37,405 bases of DNA, taken from assembly GCA_944321865.1 (NCBI GenBank), contig CALUMZ010000020.1, positions 1 through 37,405 of the forward strand, in the 5' to 3' direction. Source of the DNA: an uncultured Muribaculaceae bacterium (GTDB lineage: Bacteria; Bacteroidota; Bacteroidia; Bacteroidales; Muribaculaceae). This document shows positions 9,801 to 17,085 of this stretch, piece by piece; the stretch's first letter is position 1, and each line of letters opens with the position of its first letter. Made by a program: the position numbers and the translations under genes. The notes beneath the pieces are model-generated. The model was not told where the DNA came from. It saw only the letters and a list, made by a program, of their open reading frames with translations, and did no database searches.

Positions 9801-10426
9801 GTCATTTGCGTCACATCCGAGCTGGTTCCCCACAGAATCTCCAAGTTTTCCGTACCATACGAAGAAAGTCCACCATAGGTCATTGACACATAAGCATTTC
9901 CTGCCTCCAACGAAACCGGGCTTTTCAATACCATATAGTCGTCGCTCGGTGTAGTTCCATCTTCGTTATACCACAACGCTGCGACACCGGAGCCTTGCAC
10001 CACCTCGTTGCTATATGCCCATGTGTAATCATCTTTGTTGTTGTCGATGACAGTCCAGTCATTGGTCAAGTCGGCCTGAGAATTAAAACTATACGTTGTG
10101 GCACTTGCACTCTGCGTCGCCATGCGCAGCTTCCCCTTCGGCGCAGCCTTTATCAGGCTGTTCTGCCCTTTCAATTTTGCAATATTGTAAGCTGCTGCAC
10201 GGTGTGAAACACGGGCATCAGCCATCTGCGCACTTTGTTTTTCTTGTTTTGAGGTAGGCTTCACAGCGTTTGACTTCTGCTCTGCTGCCCTTTGCACCCT
10301 AAGATTCGCAACCTCTGCCACGTCTGCTCCTTGCAATCCGCCACGAACTAATGCCCTCTGATAAGAGGCATAGCCGCCGGCAGCCACAAGCGTGGCGCAC
10401 GTCAAATAAGTAATTAATCGTTTCAT
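6863..10426 (-). CDS. Large secreted surface protein with choice-of-anchor/CARDB-like repeats and T9SS type A sorting domain
   Basis: This 1187-residue protein starts with a weak export signal (MKRLITYLTCATLVAAGGYA), then a Lys/Gln/Ala-rich stretch to about residue 95. Jelly-roll, choice-of-anchor J-like segments follow at about 108-258, 388-535 and 912-1095; the last has the usual DWEEVTVDLSEYAGKDIYVAI. CARDB-like beta-sandwich segments lie between them at about 265-385, 536-638 and 812-905. The last 80 residues hold LRLYPNPVSETLVI and end GVYFAKVKTATGTQVMKFVVK-like sequence, the hallmark of type IX secretion cargo. No protease or glycosidase motif was seen, so an adhesin or carbohydrate-binding role is possible but unproven. 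It is monocistronic and flanked on both sides by inverted repeat clusters. Confidence 0.85.
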   Translation of the reverse strand: MKRLITYLTCATLVAAGGYASYQRALVRGGLQGADVAEVANLRVQRAAEQKSNAVKPTSKQEKQSAQMADARVSHRAAAYNIAKLKGQNSLIKAAPKGKLRMATQSASATTYSFNSQADLTNDWTVIDNNKDDYTWAYSNEVVQGSGVAALWYNEDGTTPSDDYMVLKSPVSLEAGNAYVSMTYGGLSSYGTENLEILWGTSSDVTQMTPLKQYPNFTNEGYVLEDVVDFTVDTEGDYYFAIHGYSDANQWGVFVMDFTVGSGEYVPAADIAVLGITPPTPSSSLTANEEISVTVGNYGPGNVGSFKLEVTVTGPDGTPKTYPAQTYDQAIEAGMMDEVSYDQAIDMSAAGVYSIEVTASCTPAAGSSEDVNMENDSYTVSATHFTTTDVPFTTDFSDGLQPSKWNSDGSWLYADGYGIGCAGTGALMSQGVNLEAGKTYRISYTYYAGDYFELFGQIYPIPEAYEILCGPDGGELTSIYSTAEAFTQGEFVSGEATYACEQNGVYQFAFSQSEPGGTFIISNITVSEVAGYDLAVKSVSGFPTILPASQGATGSVVIENRGASACSGTITISSGNTTLATVPVAEIAAQGVSEIPVEFKLTGISAGTTAQIEVSVAVDGQTDSDESNNTATVAIEASDDVLGYDKADALDMETFAYGIIGVGGGSYTAGLPIHLTDDDVITGVSVGVATMDAMGNIGEIPAGLQLQLSLYELDKEDIYSDPYYGQSGYYLGEELFNTTVDMGTEIGQIDYAVNPRTLAAGDYMLCVTVPDSYLVSDMESTGLLYLISSGVAIDQSDAGLGTIDIRAILGEGTPTTNNLTVNAITSPADEGLFATNQPVVVSVTNNGSAAADGSLSVTVNGEEIGTQAVQLEAYKTGEYTFTADLSEPGEYTIVATATLTGDENPDDNSVEKVVTSVEALDPYVMNFEGCADFAVDNFNPAWTTVDGDKSDIYIIRDCEFPVPESGMVGFMAFNPEATTPALGITAYEGERMGASFAATDGLNDDWLISPMLRMPADNASLVMQVQSYTDQYGLEKYEVCVSTTDNDPDSFTVLKSGSAPTDWEEVTVDLSEYAGKDIYVAIHCVSEDAFIFFVDNIEITKPKGGVDDVATGDAALRLYPNPVSETLVISGMGIENVSIWSMAGAQIGSIDGNGSEVRYDVSGLASGVYFAKVKTATGTQVMKFVVK

Positions 10427-10462
10427 AAGAACAACTTTTAGTTAACAATTAATGTTCAATTG

Positions 10463-10492
10463 CAAATTTACACACAAAATCGAAATTTCAAA
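10463..10492 (-). promoter_or_regulatory. Bacteroidales promoter of the T9SS protein gene
   Basis: On the minus strand the -33 word TTTG (10489-10492) is followed after 18 bp by the -7 word TAAATTTG (10463-10470). Both match consensus. The leader is about 30 nt. Confidence 0.8.
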
Positions 10493-10605
10493 GATTTTTA
10501 TCAAAAAAATTGAAAAATATCCGTTTTTTTGTTTCCACCGCCCTCCAAAGGCCATCAATCCTCCCAAATGTAAAGGGTGTGCCGAAATGCGATTTTGTCC
10601 CCACA

Positions 10606-10814
10606 GAGGGTGTATCAAAATTGTCATTTCAATGTGGCAGTAGAGACGCAAAATTTTGCGTCTCTACAATCTGAATAGGTAAGCTGTTGATATTAAATAT
10701 TTTATGCACTATTGTGGACATCAAGACGCGGCAACGCCACGCATCTACAATACCATGCCGATATTTTGCTACCCCCTATCGCCACAATGAAATGATGATT
10801 TTGATACGCATCCC
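10606..10814. mobile_element. Degenerate MITE-like element, about 209 bp
   Basis: The left end reads GAGGGTGTATCAAAAT followed by a TCATTTCAATGTGGC stretch. The right end on the other strand reads GGGATGCGTATCAAAAT followed by TCATTTCATTGTGGC. That gives imperfect terminal inverted repeats of about 36 bp. The interior contains a 28 bp perfect palindrome and a segment related in reverse to 6353-6420. A further decayed end (AAGGGTGTGCCGAAATGCG) lies just outside at 10573-10591. No coding sequence is present. It looks like an older relative of the element at 6430-6725. Confidence 0.6.
10640..10667. repeat. 28 bp perfect palindrome
   Basis: GTAGAGACGCAAAA is followed directly by its reverse complement, with no loop. 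A related, less perfect version starts near 6351 (GTAGAGACGTGGC). It is the centre of the left half of the element at 10606-10814. Confidence 0.85.
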
Positions 10815-10825
10815 ACCGTACCTCC

Positions 10826-10954
10826 TAAAAATATGTCTCTTTAAAAAAATATGTTTTTTTGTCTTTCTGTCTAAAACTCCATTGTCAAGGTACGATAGCC
10901 GGGGTAAAAATATGTCTCTTTAAAAAAATATGTTTTTTGTCTATTTGTCTAAAA
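10826..10954 (+). repeat. Repeat B, two direct copies
   Basis: Copies at 10826-10877 and 10905-10954 share TAAAAATATGTCTCTTTA, an A/T-rich core with ATGTTTTTT, and an end close to GTCTATTTGTCTAAAA. The period is 79 bp. A third copy is inverted at 6252-6308. The region is strongly AT-rich and has no gene. Confidence 0.8.
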
Positions 10955-10963
10955 TACACGCAA

Positions 10964-11000
10964 GCAGAGCCGCAGGCACAGTGTGCGCTTGCGGCTCTGC
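10964..11000 (-). terminator. Hairpin downstream of proS
   Basis: GCAGAGCCGCA (10964-10974) pairs with TGCGGCTCTGC (10990-11000), and the stem extends by five more pairs around a small bulge. On the minus strand only a short T-rich stretch follows about 8 nt later, so the hairpin is clear but the terminator is not classical. Confidence 0.65.
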
Positions 11001-11024
11001 AAGATATGTTGTAATCAATGAGAA

Positions 11025-12506
11025 TCAATAATTGCGGGCAAATATCACGCGCTGTGCCGATGGACGGCCGGTAACCATGCACTTGCCGGGAGTCTTGTCG
11101 CCTTCGAGCGGAATGCAGCGAATGGTTGCCTTGGTCTCTTCCTTGATTTTTTCTTCGGTCTCAGGCGTGCCGTCCCAGTGTGCAAGTATGAAACCACCCT
11201 GCTCTATCTTCTCCTTAAATTCATCGTAACTGTCGGCCGTGGTGGTCTTCGATTCGCGCAATGCAAGAGCTTTCTTGTAGATATTGGCCTGTATCTCTTC
11301 GAGCAACTTCTGTACATGTTCCTCGATGCCGTCGATGGGCAATGTTTCCTTTTCGAGCGTGTCGCGACGCATCAACTCGATAGTGCCGTTTTCGAGGTCG
11401 CGGGCACCGAGTGCAAGACGCACGGGGACACCCTTCAATTCATAATCGGCAAACTTGAAGCCCGGACGCTTGTTATCGGCATTGTCATACTTCACGCTTA
11501 TGCCCATGTTGCGGAATTTCTCCACCATCGGTTCCACGCGGCGGCTGATTTCGTCAAGCTGCTCCGTGCTCTTGTAGATAGGCACTATCACCACTTGTAT
11601 GGGTGCAAGATGCGGGGGCAGCACAAGGCCGTTGTCGTCGGAGTGCGTCATGATCAACGCACCCATCAGGCGTGTCGACACGCCCCACGACGTGGCCCAC
11701 ACATATTCAAGTTCATTGTTGCGGTTGATGAATTTCACATCAAATGCCTTGGCAAAATTCTGTCCGAGGAAGTGCGACGTACCCGACTGCAATGCCTTGC
11801 CGTCTTGCATCATTGCCTCGATGGTATACGTCTCGAGAGCACCGGCAAAGCGTTCATTGGCCGATTTCACACCTTTCACCACCGGCACGGCCATGTAGCG
11901 TTCGGCAAAGTCGGCATACACGTTGAGCATACGCACGGCTTCCTCCATTGCTTCCTCCTTGGTGGCATGAGCTGTGTGCCCCTCCTGCCACAGGAATTCG
12001 GCAGTACGCAAGAACATGCGTGTGCGCATTTCCCAACGGAACACATTTGCCCACTGATTGCACAATATGGGAAGATCGCGATACGACTTTATCCAGTTAC
12101 GGTAAGTGTTCCATATAATAGTCTCGGACGTGGGGCGTATTATCAATTCCTCTTCAAGGCGTGCTTCGGGGTCAACCACCACGCCGCGCCCTTCGGGGTC
12201 GTTCTTAAGGCGGTAATGCGTGACCACCGCACACTCCTTTGCAAAGCCCTCCACATGGTCGGCCTCCTTGCTAAGGAACGACTTTGGTATCAACAGCGGG
12301 AAATAGGCATTGACGTGTCCTGTGTCTTTGAACATCTTGTCAAGTATATGCTGCATCTTTTCCCATATTGCATAGCCATACGGCTTTATCACCATGCAAC
12401 CCCTCACTGCCGATTGCTCGGCAAGGTCGGCTTTTACTACCAATTCATTATACCATTGCGAATAATTTTCAGCTCGCTTGGTTAAATCTTTCAGCTCTTT
12501 TGCCAT
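11025..12506 (-). CDS. proS: Prolyl-tRNA synthetase, archaeal/eukaryotic type (ProS type 3)
   Basis: This enzyme charges tRNA-Pro with proline in the cytoplasm. The 493-residue length, the absence of the INS editing domain, and the N-terminus [18 protein letters not shown] place it in the short eukaryote-like ProS group common in Bacteroidetes. Class II motif 2 is seen as [20 protein letters not shown]. The anticodon-binding domain begins near [10 protein letters not shown]. The protein ends in the C-terminal Tyr typical of this type (VIFARNY). It is monocistronic, with its own promoter and a downstream hairpin. Confidence 0.96.
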   Translation of the reverse strand: MAKELKDLTKRAENYSQWYNELVVKADLAEQSAVRGCMVIKPYGYAIWEKMQHILDKMFKDTGHVNAYFPLLIPKSFLSKEADHVEGFAKECAVVTHYRLKNDPEGRGVVVDPEARLEEELIIRPTSETIIWNTYRNWIKSYRDLPILCNQWANVFRWEMRTRMFLRTAEFLWQEGHTAHATKEEAMEEAVRMLNVYADFAERYMAVPVVKGVKSANERFAGALETYTIEAMMQDGKALQSGTSHFLGQNFAKAFDVKFINRNNELEYVWATSWGVSTRLMGALIMTHSDDNGLVLPPHLAPIQVVIVPIYKSTEQLDEISRRVEPMVEKFRNMGISVKYDNADNKRPGFKFADYELKGVPVRLALGARDLENGTIELMRRDTLEKETLPIDGIEEHVQKLLEEIQANIYKKALALRESKTTTADSYDEFKEKIEQGGFILAHWDGTPETEEKIKEETKATIRCIPLEGDKTPGKCMVTGRPSAQRVIFARNY

Positions 12507-12533
12507 TATCTTCTATGTTGTATTTTAATGCGG

Positions 12534-12565
12534 CAAAGTTAAACACACTTTTGCTTTTATACAAA
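12534..12565 (-). promoter_or_regulatory. Bacteroidales promoter of proS
   Basis: On the minus strand TTTG (12562-12565), a 20 bp spacer and TAACTTTG (12534-12541) match the -33 and -7 consensus. The -7 word ends 27 bp before the ATG. Confidence 0.8.
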
Positions 12566-12608
12566 ATTTCAGCACCTCTTTATACCCCTGAAACGATGCC
12601 GCCGGGCC

Positions 12609-12635
12609 AAAAAAGGCCGGCATCACTTTGCCGGC
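12609..12635 (-). terminator. Rho-independent terminator overlapping the stop codon of the MFS gene
   Basis: A 7 bp GC-rich stem (GCCGGCA with TGCCGGC, 12616-12622 and 12629-12635) has a 6 nt loop. It is followed on the minus strand by six T (12609-12614). The TGA stop at 12623-12625 lies in the loop. A second, longer pairing with the downstream GGCCCGGCGGCATC is also possible. Confidence 0.75.
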
Positions 12636-13798
12636 ATACGCAACGACAACACAAGGCTTGCAATTGCCAACAGCACAAAAAACACCGAGGATGACACGGA
12701 CAAGTTTCCCATGCCGACAAGCGGAGTAGCTATTCCGCCTACGACATAACCCACCGAACCAAACAAAGCCGATGCTATCCCGGCATTTTCCCGCTCGGCT
12801 TCCATTGCCATCGTTGTAGAGCCGGTGCATACTGCCCCGACAAACAAGAACATTCCGAAAAGTGCTGCTTCATACAACCAAAAGCCCAAATCAAACATCA
12901 ACGCACAGGCAAGTATCGACGACGTTACCACCATGCCGACCCCTGCATAGCGTATAATGGTGCGCATATCGCCAAGCCGTGAGGCGATACCCGATGATAT
13001 GGCCAAGGCTATGGAATTGATGCCGAAAACAATACTGGTCTGCTCGGTCGACAACCCGTAATTGCTCATTATGAACGGGCATGAGGCAAGATTCACAAAT
13101 ATAATCGACATTACTATGCCATATTGCGCAACCGCCCCTACATAAAAGTGGTTTCGCAACACTTTTTTCATTTCACCGAATAAGGTGCCGGGATTAAGAT
13201 TTATGCGGTTGGACACAGGCAATGATTCCCTCATCAACACAGTGCAGGCCGTCATGGCGATACCGAGAGCAAACAATGCCCAGAACACCGCTTTCCAGCC
13301 GAATGCACTTATCACAACCCCGCCGAAAACCGGAGCAAGCACTGTTGAAACCCCGTTTATCATGCCTATGATGCCATACATCCTTGCCAGCCCGCTGCCG
13401 CTGTAACAGTCGGCTGCAATCGACCTTGAAATCACTACGGCGCCGGCAGCGGCAAGGCCTTGGAAGAATCGCATTATTACAAACAATCCTACCGACGGCA
13501 CAACCACACACCCCAATGTTGCCACAAGGTATAACCCGAATGCCGCCAACAACGTCAGCCGGCGGCCATAACGGTCACTGACTGTCCCAAACAACAATTG
13601 CCCGAGGGCAAGGCCTATGGTGCACGTGGCAAGCGACAGTTGCACCAGCGATGGCACGGAGTGATAGAAATCCATTATCTGCGGGAACGCCGATATGTAC
13701 ATGTCCATCACGAAGGGTCCGAAGGCACTTAATATGCCAAGGAACCCTTCCAAAAATATGCGGTTATTTACTTTTCTTCGTACTTCGGAATAAAACAT
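12623..13798 (-). CDS. MFS drug exporter, Bcr/CflA family
   Basis: This 391-residue membrane protein has about 12 hydrophobic helices. The MFS motif A loop appears as GTVSDRYGRRLTLLAA between helices 2 and 3, and the N-terminus FGPFVMDMYISAFPQI carries the motif D1 typical of 12-helix drug:proton antiporters of the Bcr/CflA group. It would pump drugs or toxic metabolites out of the cell. I chose the ATG at 13798. The longer reading from a TTG at 13828 would run into the -7 promoter word. The gene is divergent from an AraC-type regulator 150 bp away, which probably controls it. The substrate is unknown. Confidence 0.9.
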   Translation of the reverse strand: MFYSEVRRKVNNRIFLEGFLGILSAFGPFVMDMYISAFPQIMDFYHSVPSLVQLSLATCTIGLALGQLLFGTVSDRYGRRLTLLAAFGLYLVATLGCVVVPSVGLFVIMRFFQGLAAAGAVVISRSIAADCYSGSGLARMYGIIGMINGVSTVLAPVFGGVVISAFGWKAVFWALFALGIAMTACTVLMRESLPVSNRINLNPGTLFGEMKKVLRNHFYVGAVAQYGIVMSIIFVNLASCPFIMSNYGLSTEQTSIVFGINSIALAISSGIASRLGDMRTIIRYAGVGMVVTSSILACALMFDLGFWLYEAALFGMFLFVGAVCTGSTTMAMEAERENAGIASALFGSVGYVVGGIATPLVGMGNLSVSSSVFFVLLAIASLVLSLRMPAK

Positions 13799-13825
13799 AA
13801 TCTTGTTTCTGATTTTTTCCGGGCG

Positions 13826-13833
13826 CAAAATTA
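13826..13833 (-). promoter_or_regulatory. -7 element of the MFS exporter gene
   Basis: The minus-strand TAATTTTG is a full match to TAnnTTTG, 27 bp before the ATG. No clear -33 word lies at the usual distance. Instead a 16 bp palindrome covers that position, which would fit a regulated promoter. Confidence 0.65.
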
Positions 13834-13841
13834 CTCATTTT

Positions 13842-13857
13842 ATATACAATTGTATAT
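13842..13857. promoter_or_regulatory. Operator candidate: 16 bp perfect palindrome
   Basis: ATATACAATTGTATAT is a perfect 16 bp palindrome in the divergent region. It lies 8 bp upstream of the -7 word of the exporter gene and about 45 bp upstream of the AraC gene promoter. Its position between -33 and -7 of the exporter suggests a repressor or activator site. AraC-family sites are more often direct repeats, so the binding protein may be something else. Confidence 0.45.
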
Positions 13858-13899
13858 TCCATAGTTACGCCAACTTATTTCATTTTCGGAACAAAACAG

Positions 13900-13929
13900 T
13901 TGTTTTATAATTTTTTTCTTCTAAATTTG
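13900..13929 (+). promoter_or_regulatory. Bacteroidales promoter of the AraC regulator gene
   Basis: A TTG at 13900-13902, a 19 bp AT-rich spacer and TAAATTTG at 13922-13929 match the expected layout. The ATG follows 19 bp later. Confidence 0.7.
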
Positions 13930-13948
13930 TGTACTAAACAACATCAAT

Positions 13949-14809
13949 ATGACTGAGTCACCCTCCTACGCCCAACACCTAAGGTACTACGAGACCGACC
14001 TCTCGGAATTGGAAAATTATCCGCTGCGAATGCGCAACGGCATTTGCATAGCCGTCACTGCCGGAAGTGCCACACTCAATACGGGTGCCGAAACTTATCG
14101 TCTCGTTCCACAAATGGAGCTGACATTCATATCGGGCAGCCTTGGCCAATGCACCGACCGTTCCGATGATTTCAGAGTCAAGATGTTCACATTTTCACCC
14201 GAATTGCTGGAAAAGACCGCATTGACGCTCGACCATGCCTACTTTGACTACTGCGAAGAACACCCGACATACGTACACACTCCCGATACCCGGAGCCAAC
14301 GCACTTGGCGGGAACTGTTACTGTGGATGGAAATGGCCTGCACTCTGTTTGGGAAATCGGCCGAACCAAAATTCCGTGGCCTGCAAGAAGAAAATTTCCT
14401 GCAAGGATTCTGGATGTGGCTCTTCGGCACAATACAGGAACGCATCGATACAAAAAACAACTTTACCAACACGCAAGTGATAGCACATCGTTTTATCCGC
14501 ATGGTCAAAGCCAAGGCAGCCACCTGCCACAGAGTAGACTACTATGCCGGGCAACTAAACATTTCCCAACGATACCTTAACCGCATAGTGGGACGACACT
14601 CTCGCGGACGCTCTCCCAAGCAGATAATAGATGCTCAGCTAATTGCCGAAATAAAAGAGCAACTGATGGATTCCACTCTCTCGATAACACAAATCGCCGA
14701 ACGACTCAACTTCCCCGACCAATCCTACCTGAGCCGCTTTTTCAACCGCCACACAGGAATGTCGCCGGTCCAATACCGAAACCAACGGTTGCTGCACTGG
14801 AAATACTGA
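13949..14809 (+). CDS. AraC-family transcriptional regulator
   Basis: This is a 286-residue protein with an N-terminal beta-barrel-like sensor region (about 1-165) and a C-terminal AraC double helix-turn-helix domain (about 185-286). The second helix-turn-helix has the family signature ITQIAERLNFPDQSYLSRFF followed by TGMSPVQYR. The N-terminal part resembles the cupin-type sensor of AraC proteins, but no ligand can be inferred. It is transcribed away from the Bcr/CflA exporter gene, the usual arrangement of a regulator and its target pump. A bidirectional terminator follows. Confidence 0.93.
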   Translation: MTESPSYAQHLRYYETDLSELENYPLRMRNGICIAVTAGSATLNTGAETYRLVPQMELTFISGSLGQCTDRSDDFRVKMFTFSPELLEKTALTLDHAYFDYCEEHPTYVHTPDTRSQRTWRELLLWMEMACTLFGKSAEPKFRGLQEENFLQGFWMWLFGTIQERIDTKNNFTNTQVIAHRFIRMVKAKAATCHRVDYYAGQLNISQRYLNRIVGRHSRGRSPKQIIDAQLIAEIKEQLMDSTLSITQIAERLNFPDQSYLSRFFNRHTGMSPVQYRNQRLLHWKY

Positions 14810-14849
14810 TACCGCCGAATCTCGGGACAGCCACATTGAGTGACAGCTG

Positions 14850-14917
14850 AAAAAGGCGACCGCCACACAAACCCTCTCTCTTTGTATCCGGGTGGTGTGG
14901 CGATCGGTAATTTTTTT
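14850..14917. terminator. Bidirectional terminator between araC-type gene and small gene
   Basis: CGACCGCCACAC (14857-14868) pairs with GTGTGGCGATCG (14895-14906), with one mismatch. On the plus strand seven T follow (14911-14917). On the minus strand five T follow (14850-14854). It therefore serves both converging genes. Confidence 0.8.
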
Positions 14918-15090
14918 CAATTTGCAACGAAACTGCCCAAGTTGCAACTTAACAATCTTTTATCATAAGAATAAGCACGGGCAAACTGCTTCAGGAAATT
15001 GATAGTCGAGGCCTTTACTTGCGCCCCTTTGTCAACTGCATGGTTCTTATGGCTTGATTTTAATAGAGTAGAGCTTTTACCCATAGGCAT
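14917..15090 (-). CDS. Small protein of 57 residues, conserved-looking C-terminus
   Basis: An ATG at 15088-15090 opens a 57-codon frame to a TGA at 14917-14919, with a second possible ATG at 15084. The sequence is hydrophilic and basic at first (MPMGKSSTLLKSSHKNHAVD). It then has the amphipathic stretch STINFLKQFARAYSYDKRL and ends NLGSFVAN. From memory, short Bacteroidales proteins with a TLNFLKQFAR-like core and a final Asn recur in many genomes, with no known function; I could not check this here. Support for a real gene is the bidirectional terminator right at its stop codon, with a T tract placed for the minus strand. The promoter is not clear. It fills much of the 365 bp gap between the AraC gene and lepA. 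Confidence 0.55.
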   Translation of the reverse strand: MPMGKSSTLLKSSHKNHAVDKGAQVKASTINFLKQFARAYSYDKRLLSCNLGSFVAN

Positions 15091-15174
15091 ACTTGTTTAG
15101 AATTAACATTTATAAAACGATAACTCTACCCTATTTATTATATCACAGCCCGGTATTTTGCTACGAAAAACGCA

Positions 15175-16962
15175 TCAATCAAGTTTAAGCACGGCAAGGA
15201 ATGCCTTTTGTGGCACCTCGACCGAACCGATTTGCTTCATGCGCTTTTTACCGGCCTTCTGCTTCTCGAGCAACTTACGCTTGCGGCTCACGTCGCCACC
15301 ATAGCATTTTGCCGTCACATCTTTACGCACAGCCTTGATTGTTTCGCGCGCTATGATTTTGGCGCCTATCGCTGCTTGCACGGCAATATCAAATTGCTGG
15401 CGCGGAATCAGCTCTTTTAACTTCTCACACATGCGACGGCCAAATGTGGCTGCATTGTCAAAGTGCGTCAGAGTGCTGAGTGCATCGACCGGCTCGCCAT
15501 TAAGCAGAATATCAAGTTTGACCAACTTCGATTCCCTGAAATCATGAATGTGGTAGTCAAACGAAGCATACCCCTTGGATATACTCTTCAGTTTATCGTA
15601 GAAATCTATCACAATCTCGCCGAGCGGCAGGTCGAAAATCAGCTCTATGCGGTTGCCCGAAATGTACTCCTGCTTGACAAGTTCGCCGCGCTTGCCAAGG
15701 CAAAGCGTCATTATAGGGCCTATATAGTCGGTAACGGTTATAATCGATGCACGTATATAGGGCTCTTCGATATGGTCGATATATGTCGGGTCGGGCATAC
15801 CGGCCGGATTGTGCACCTCGGTGCAACCGCCTTTCTTGTCATACACTTTATACGACACATTTGGCACCGTAGTAATGACTTCCATGTTATACTCGCGGCT
15901 CAACCGTTCCTGCACTATTTCCATGTGCAACAGCCCGAGGAATCCGCAACGGAACCCGAAACCGAGAGCTATCGACGACTCGGGTTGGAACGTGAGCGAG
16001 GCATCATTGAGTTGCAACTTCTCAAGCGACGAACGCAGATTTTCAAAATCCTCGTTGACAATGGGATAGACACCGGCAAACACCATCGGTTTTACCTCTT
16101 GAAAGCCCTCTATAGCTTTCTCGCAAGGTTGTTCCACATGGGTTATGGTGTCGCCCACGCGAACCTCCTTTGAAGTCTTTATACCCGATATGATATAACC
16201 CACGTTACCGGCCGAGAGCTTGTCGCATGGCGACATGTTAAGTTTCAACACACCTATCTCGTCGGCGTGGTATTCCTTGTCGGTGCTGACGAATTTCACA
16301 AAGTCGTCTTTGCGCAACGTCCCGTTCACAATCTTGAAATAAGCAATGATTCCGCGGAATGGATTGAACACCGAGTCGAATATCAATGCCTGAAGCGGAG
16401 CATCGGGATTGCCCTTCGGGGCAGGCACACGCTCAACGATGGCTTCAAGTATCTCGTCCACGCCCAGGCCCGTCTTGCCGCTTGCGCGTATTATCTCCTC
16501 GCGCTTGCAACCAAGCAAGTCGATAATTTGGTCTTCCACTTCATCGGGTTTCGCGCTGTCAAGGTCCACCTTGTTTATGACAGGAATTATCTCAAGTCCG
16601 TTGTCTATAGCCATGTACAGGTTTGAAATCGTCTGTGCCTGAATACCTTGCGAAGCGTCCACTATAAGCAACGCACCCTCGCAGGCGGCAATCGACCGCG
16701 ACACCTCGTATGAGAAGTCAACGTGTCCCGGGGTATCTATCAAATTAAGCACATACGGCTCGCCATTGTGTATATAATCCATCTGTATGGCATGGCTCTT
16801 GATGGTTATGCCACGCTCTCGCTCAAGGTCCATGTCGTCAAGAACCTGATCTTGCATGTCTTTACCTACTACAGTTTTCGTCTGCTCGAGCAAACGGTCG
16901 GCAAGTGTGCTCTTGCCATGGTCGATATGAGCTATAATGCAGAAATTTCTAATATGGTTCAT
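15175..16962 (-). CDS. lepA: Elongation factor 4 (LepA), ribosome-associated GTPase
   Basis: LepA is a translational GTPase that acts on ribosomes during initiation or stalled elongation. The G-domain motifs are complete: AHIDHGKST (G1), DTPGHVDF (G3) and NKVD (G4). EF-G-like domains follow, then the LepA-specific C-terminal domain with a basic stretch [16 protein letters not shown], ending FLAVLKLD. The length of 595 residues is standard. It has its own promoter and no close co-directional partner. Confidence 0.97.
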   Translation of the reverse strand: MNHIRNFCIIAHIDHGKSTLADRLLEQTKTVVGKDMQDQVLDDMDLERERGITIKSHAIQMDYIHNGEPYVLNLIDTPGHVDFSYEVSRSIAACEGALLIVDASQGIQAQTISNLYMAIDNGLEIIPVINKVDLDSAKPDEVEDQIIDLLGCKREEIIRASGKTGLGVDEILEAIVERVPAPKGNPDAPLQALIFDSVFNPFRGIIAYFKIVNGTLRKDDFVKFVSTDKEYHADEIGVLKLNMSPCDKLSAGNVGYIISGIKTSKEVRVGDTITHVEQPCEKAIEGFQEVKPMVFAGVYPIVNEDFENLRSSLEKLQLNDASLTFQPESSIALGFGFRCGFLGLLHMEIVQERLSREYNMEVITTVPNVSYKVYDKKGGCTEVHNPAGMPDPTYIDHIEEPYIRASIITVTDYIGPIMTLCLGKRGELVKQEYISGNRIELIFDLPLGEIVIDFYDKLKSISKGYASFDYHIHDFRESKLVKLDILLNGEPVDALSTLTHFDNAATFGRRMCEKLKELIPRQQFDIAVQAAIGAKIIARETIKAVRKDVTAKCYGGDVSRKRKLLEKQKAGKKRMKQIGSVEVPQKAFLAVLKLD

Positions 16963-16983
16963 CAGTCAACTTTATTCGTTGTG

Positions 16984-16991
16984 CAAAATTA
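16984..16991 (-). promoter_or_regulatory. -7 element of lepA
   Basis: The minus-strand TAATTTTG matches TAnnTTTG, 21 bp before the ATG. A T-run lies 19 bp further upstream where the -33 word should be. Confidence 0.65.
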
Positions 16992-17010
16992 CACAAAACC
17001 CGCGAAATAT

Positions 17011-17062
17011 AAAAAATGCGATGCCCCGTGCACTTCATTGTGCAAGGGCATCGCGCATTTTT
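17011..17062 (-). terminator. Terminator of the eight-gene operon
   Basis: A 9 bp stem GCGATGCCC with GGGCATCGC is extended by AATGC with GCATT across a small bulge. T tracts occur on both sides (six on the minus strand, five on the plus strand). It lies 24 bp after the TPR gene stop. Confidence 0.8.
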
Positions 17063-17085
17063 ATATATTGTCTCCCCTTCTGTTT

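Noticed and set aside
10826..10954. CRISPR array
   Set aside because: There are only two direct copies, the repeat is about 50 bp and AT-rich, and no cas genes are near.
11178..12485. 435-codon open frame on the plus strand
   Set aside because: It mirrors proS, whose minus-strand protein is a certain family member; the Cys/His-rich composition is typical of an antisense shadow.
13799..13828. Longer start of the MFS exporter from a TTG
   Set aside because: The TTG lies inside the -7 promoter word, so it would be upstream of the transcript.
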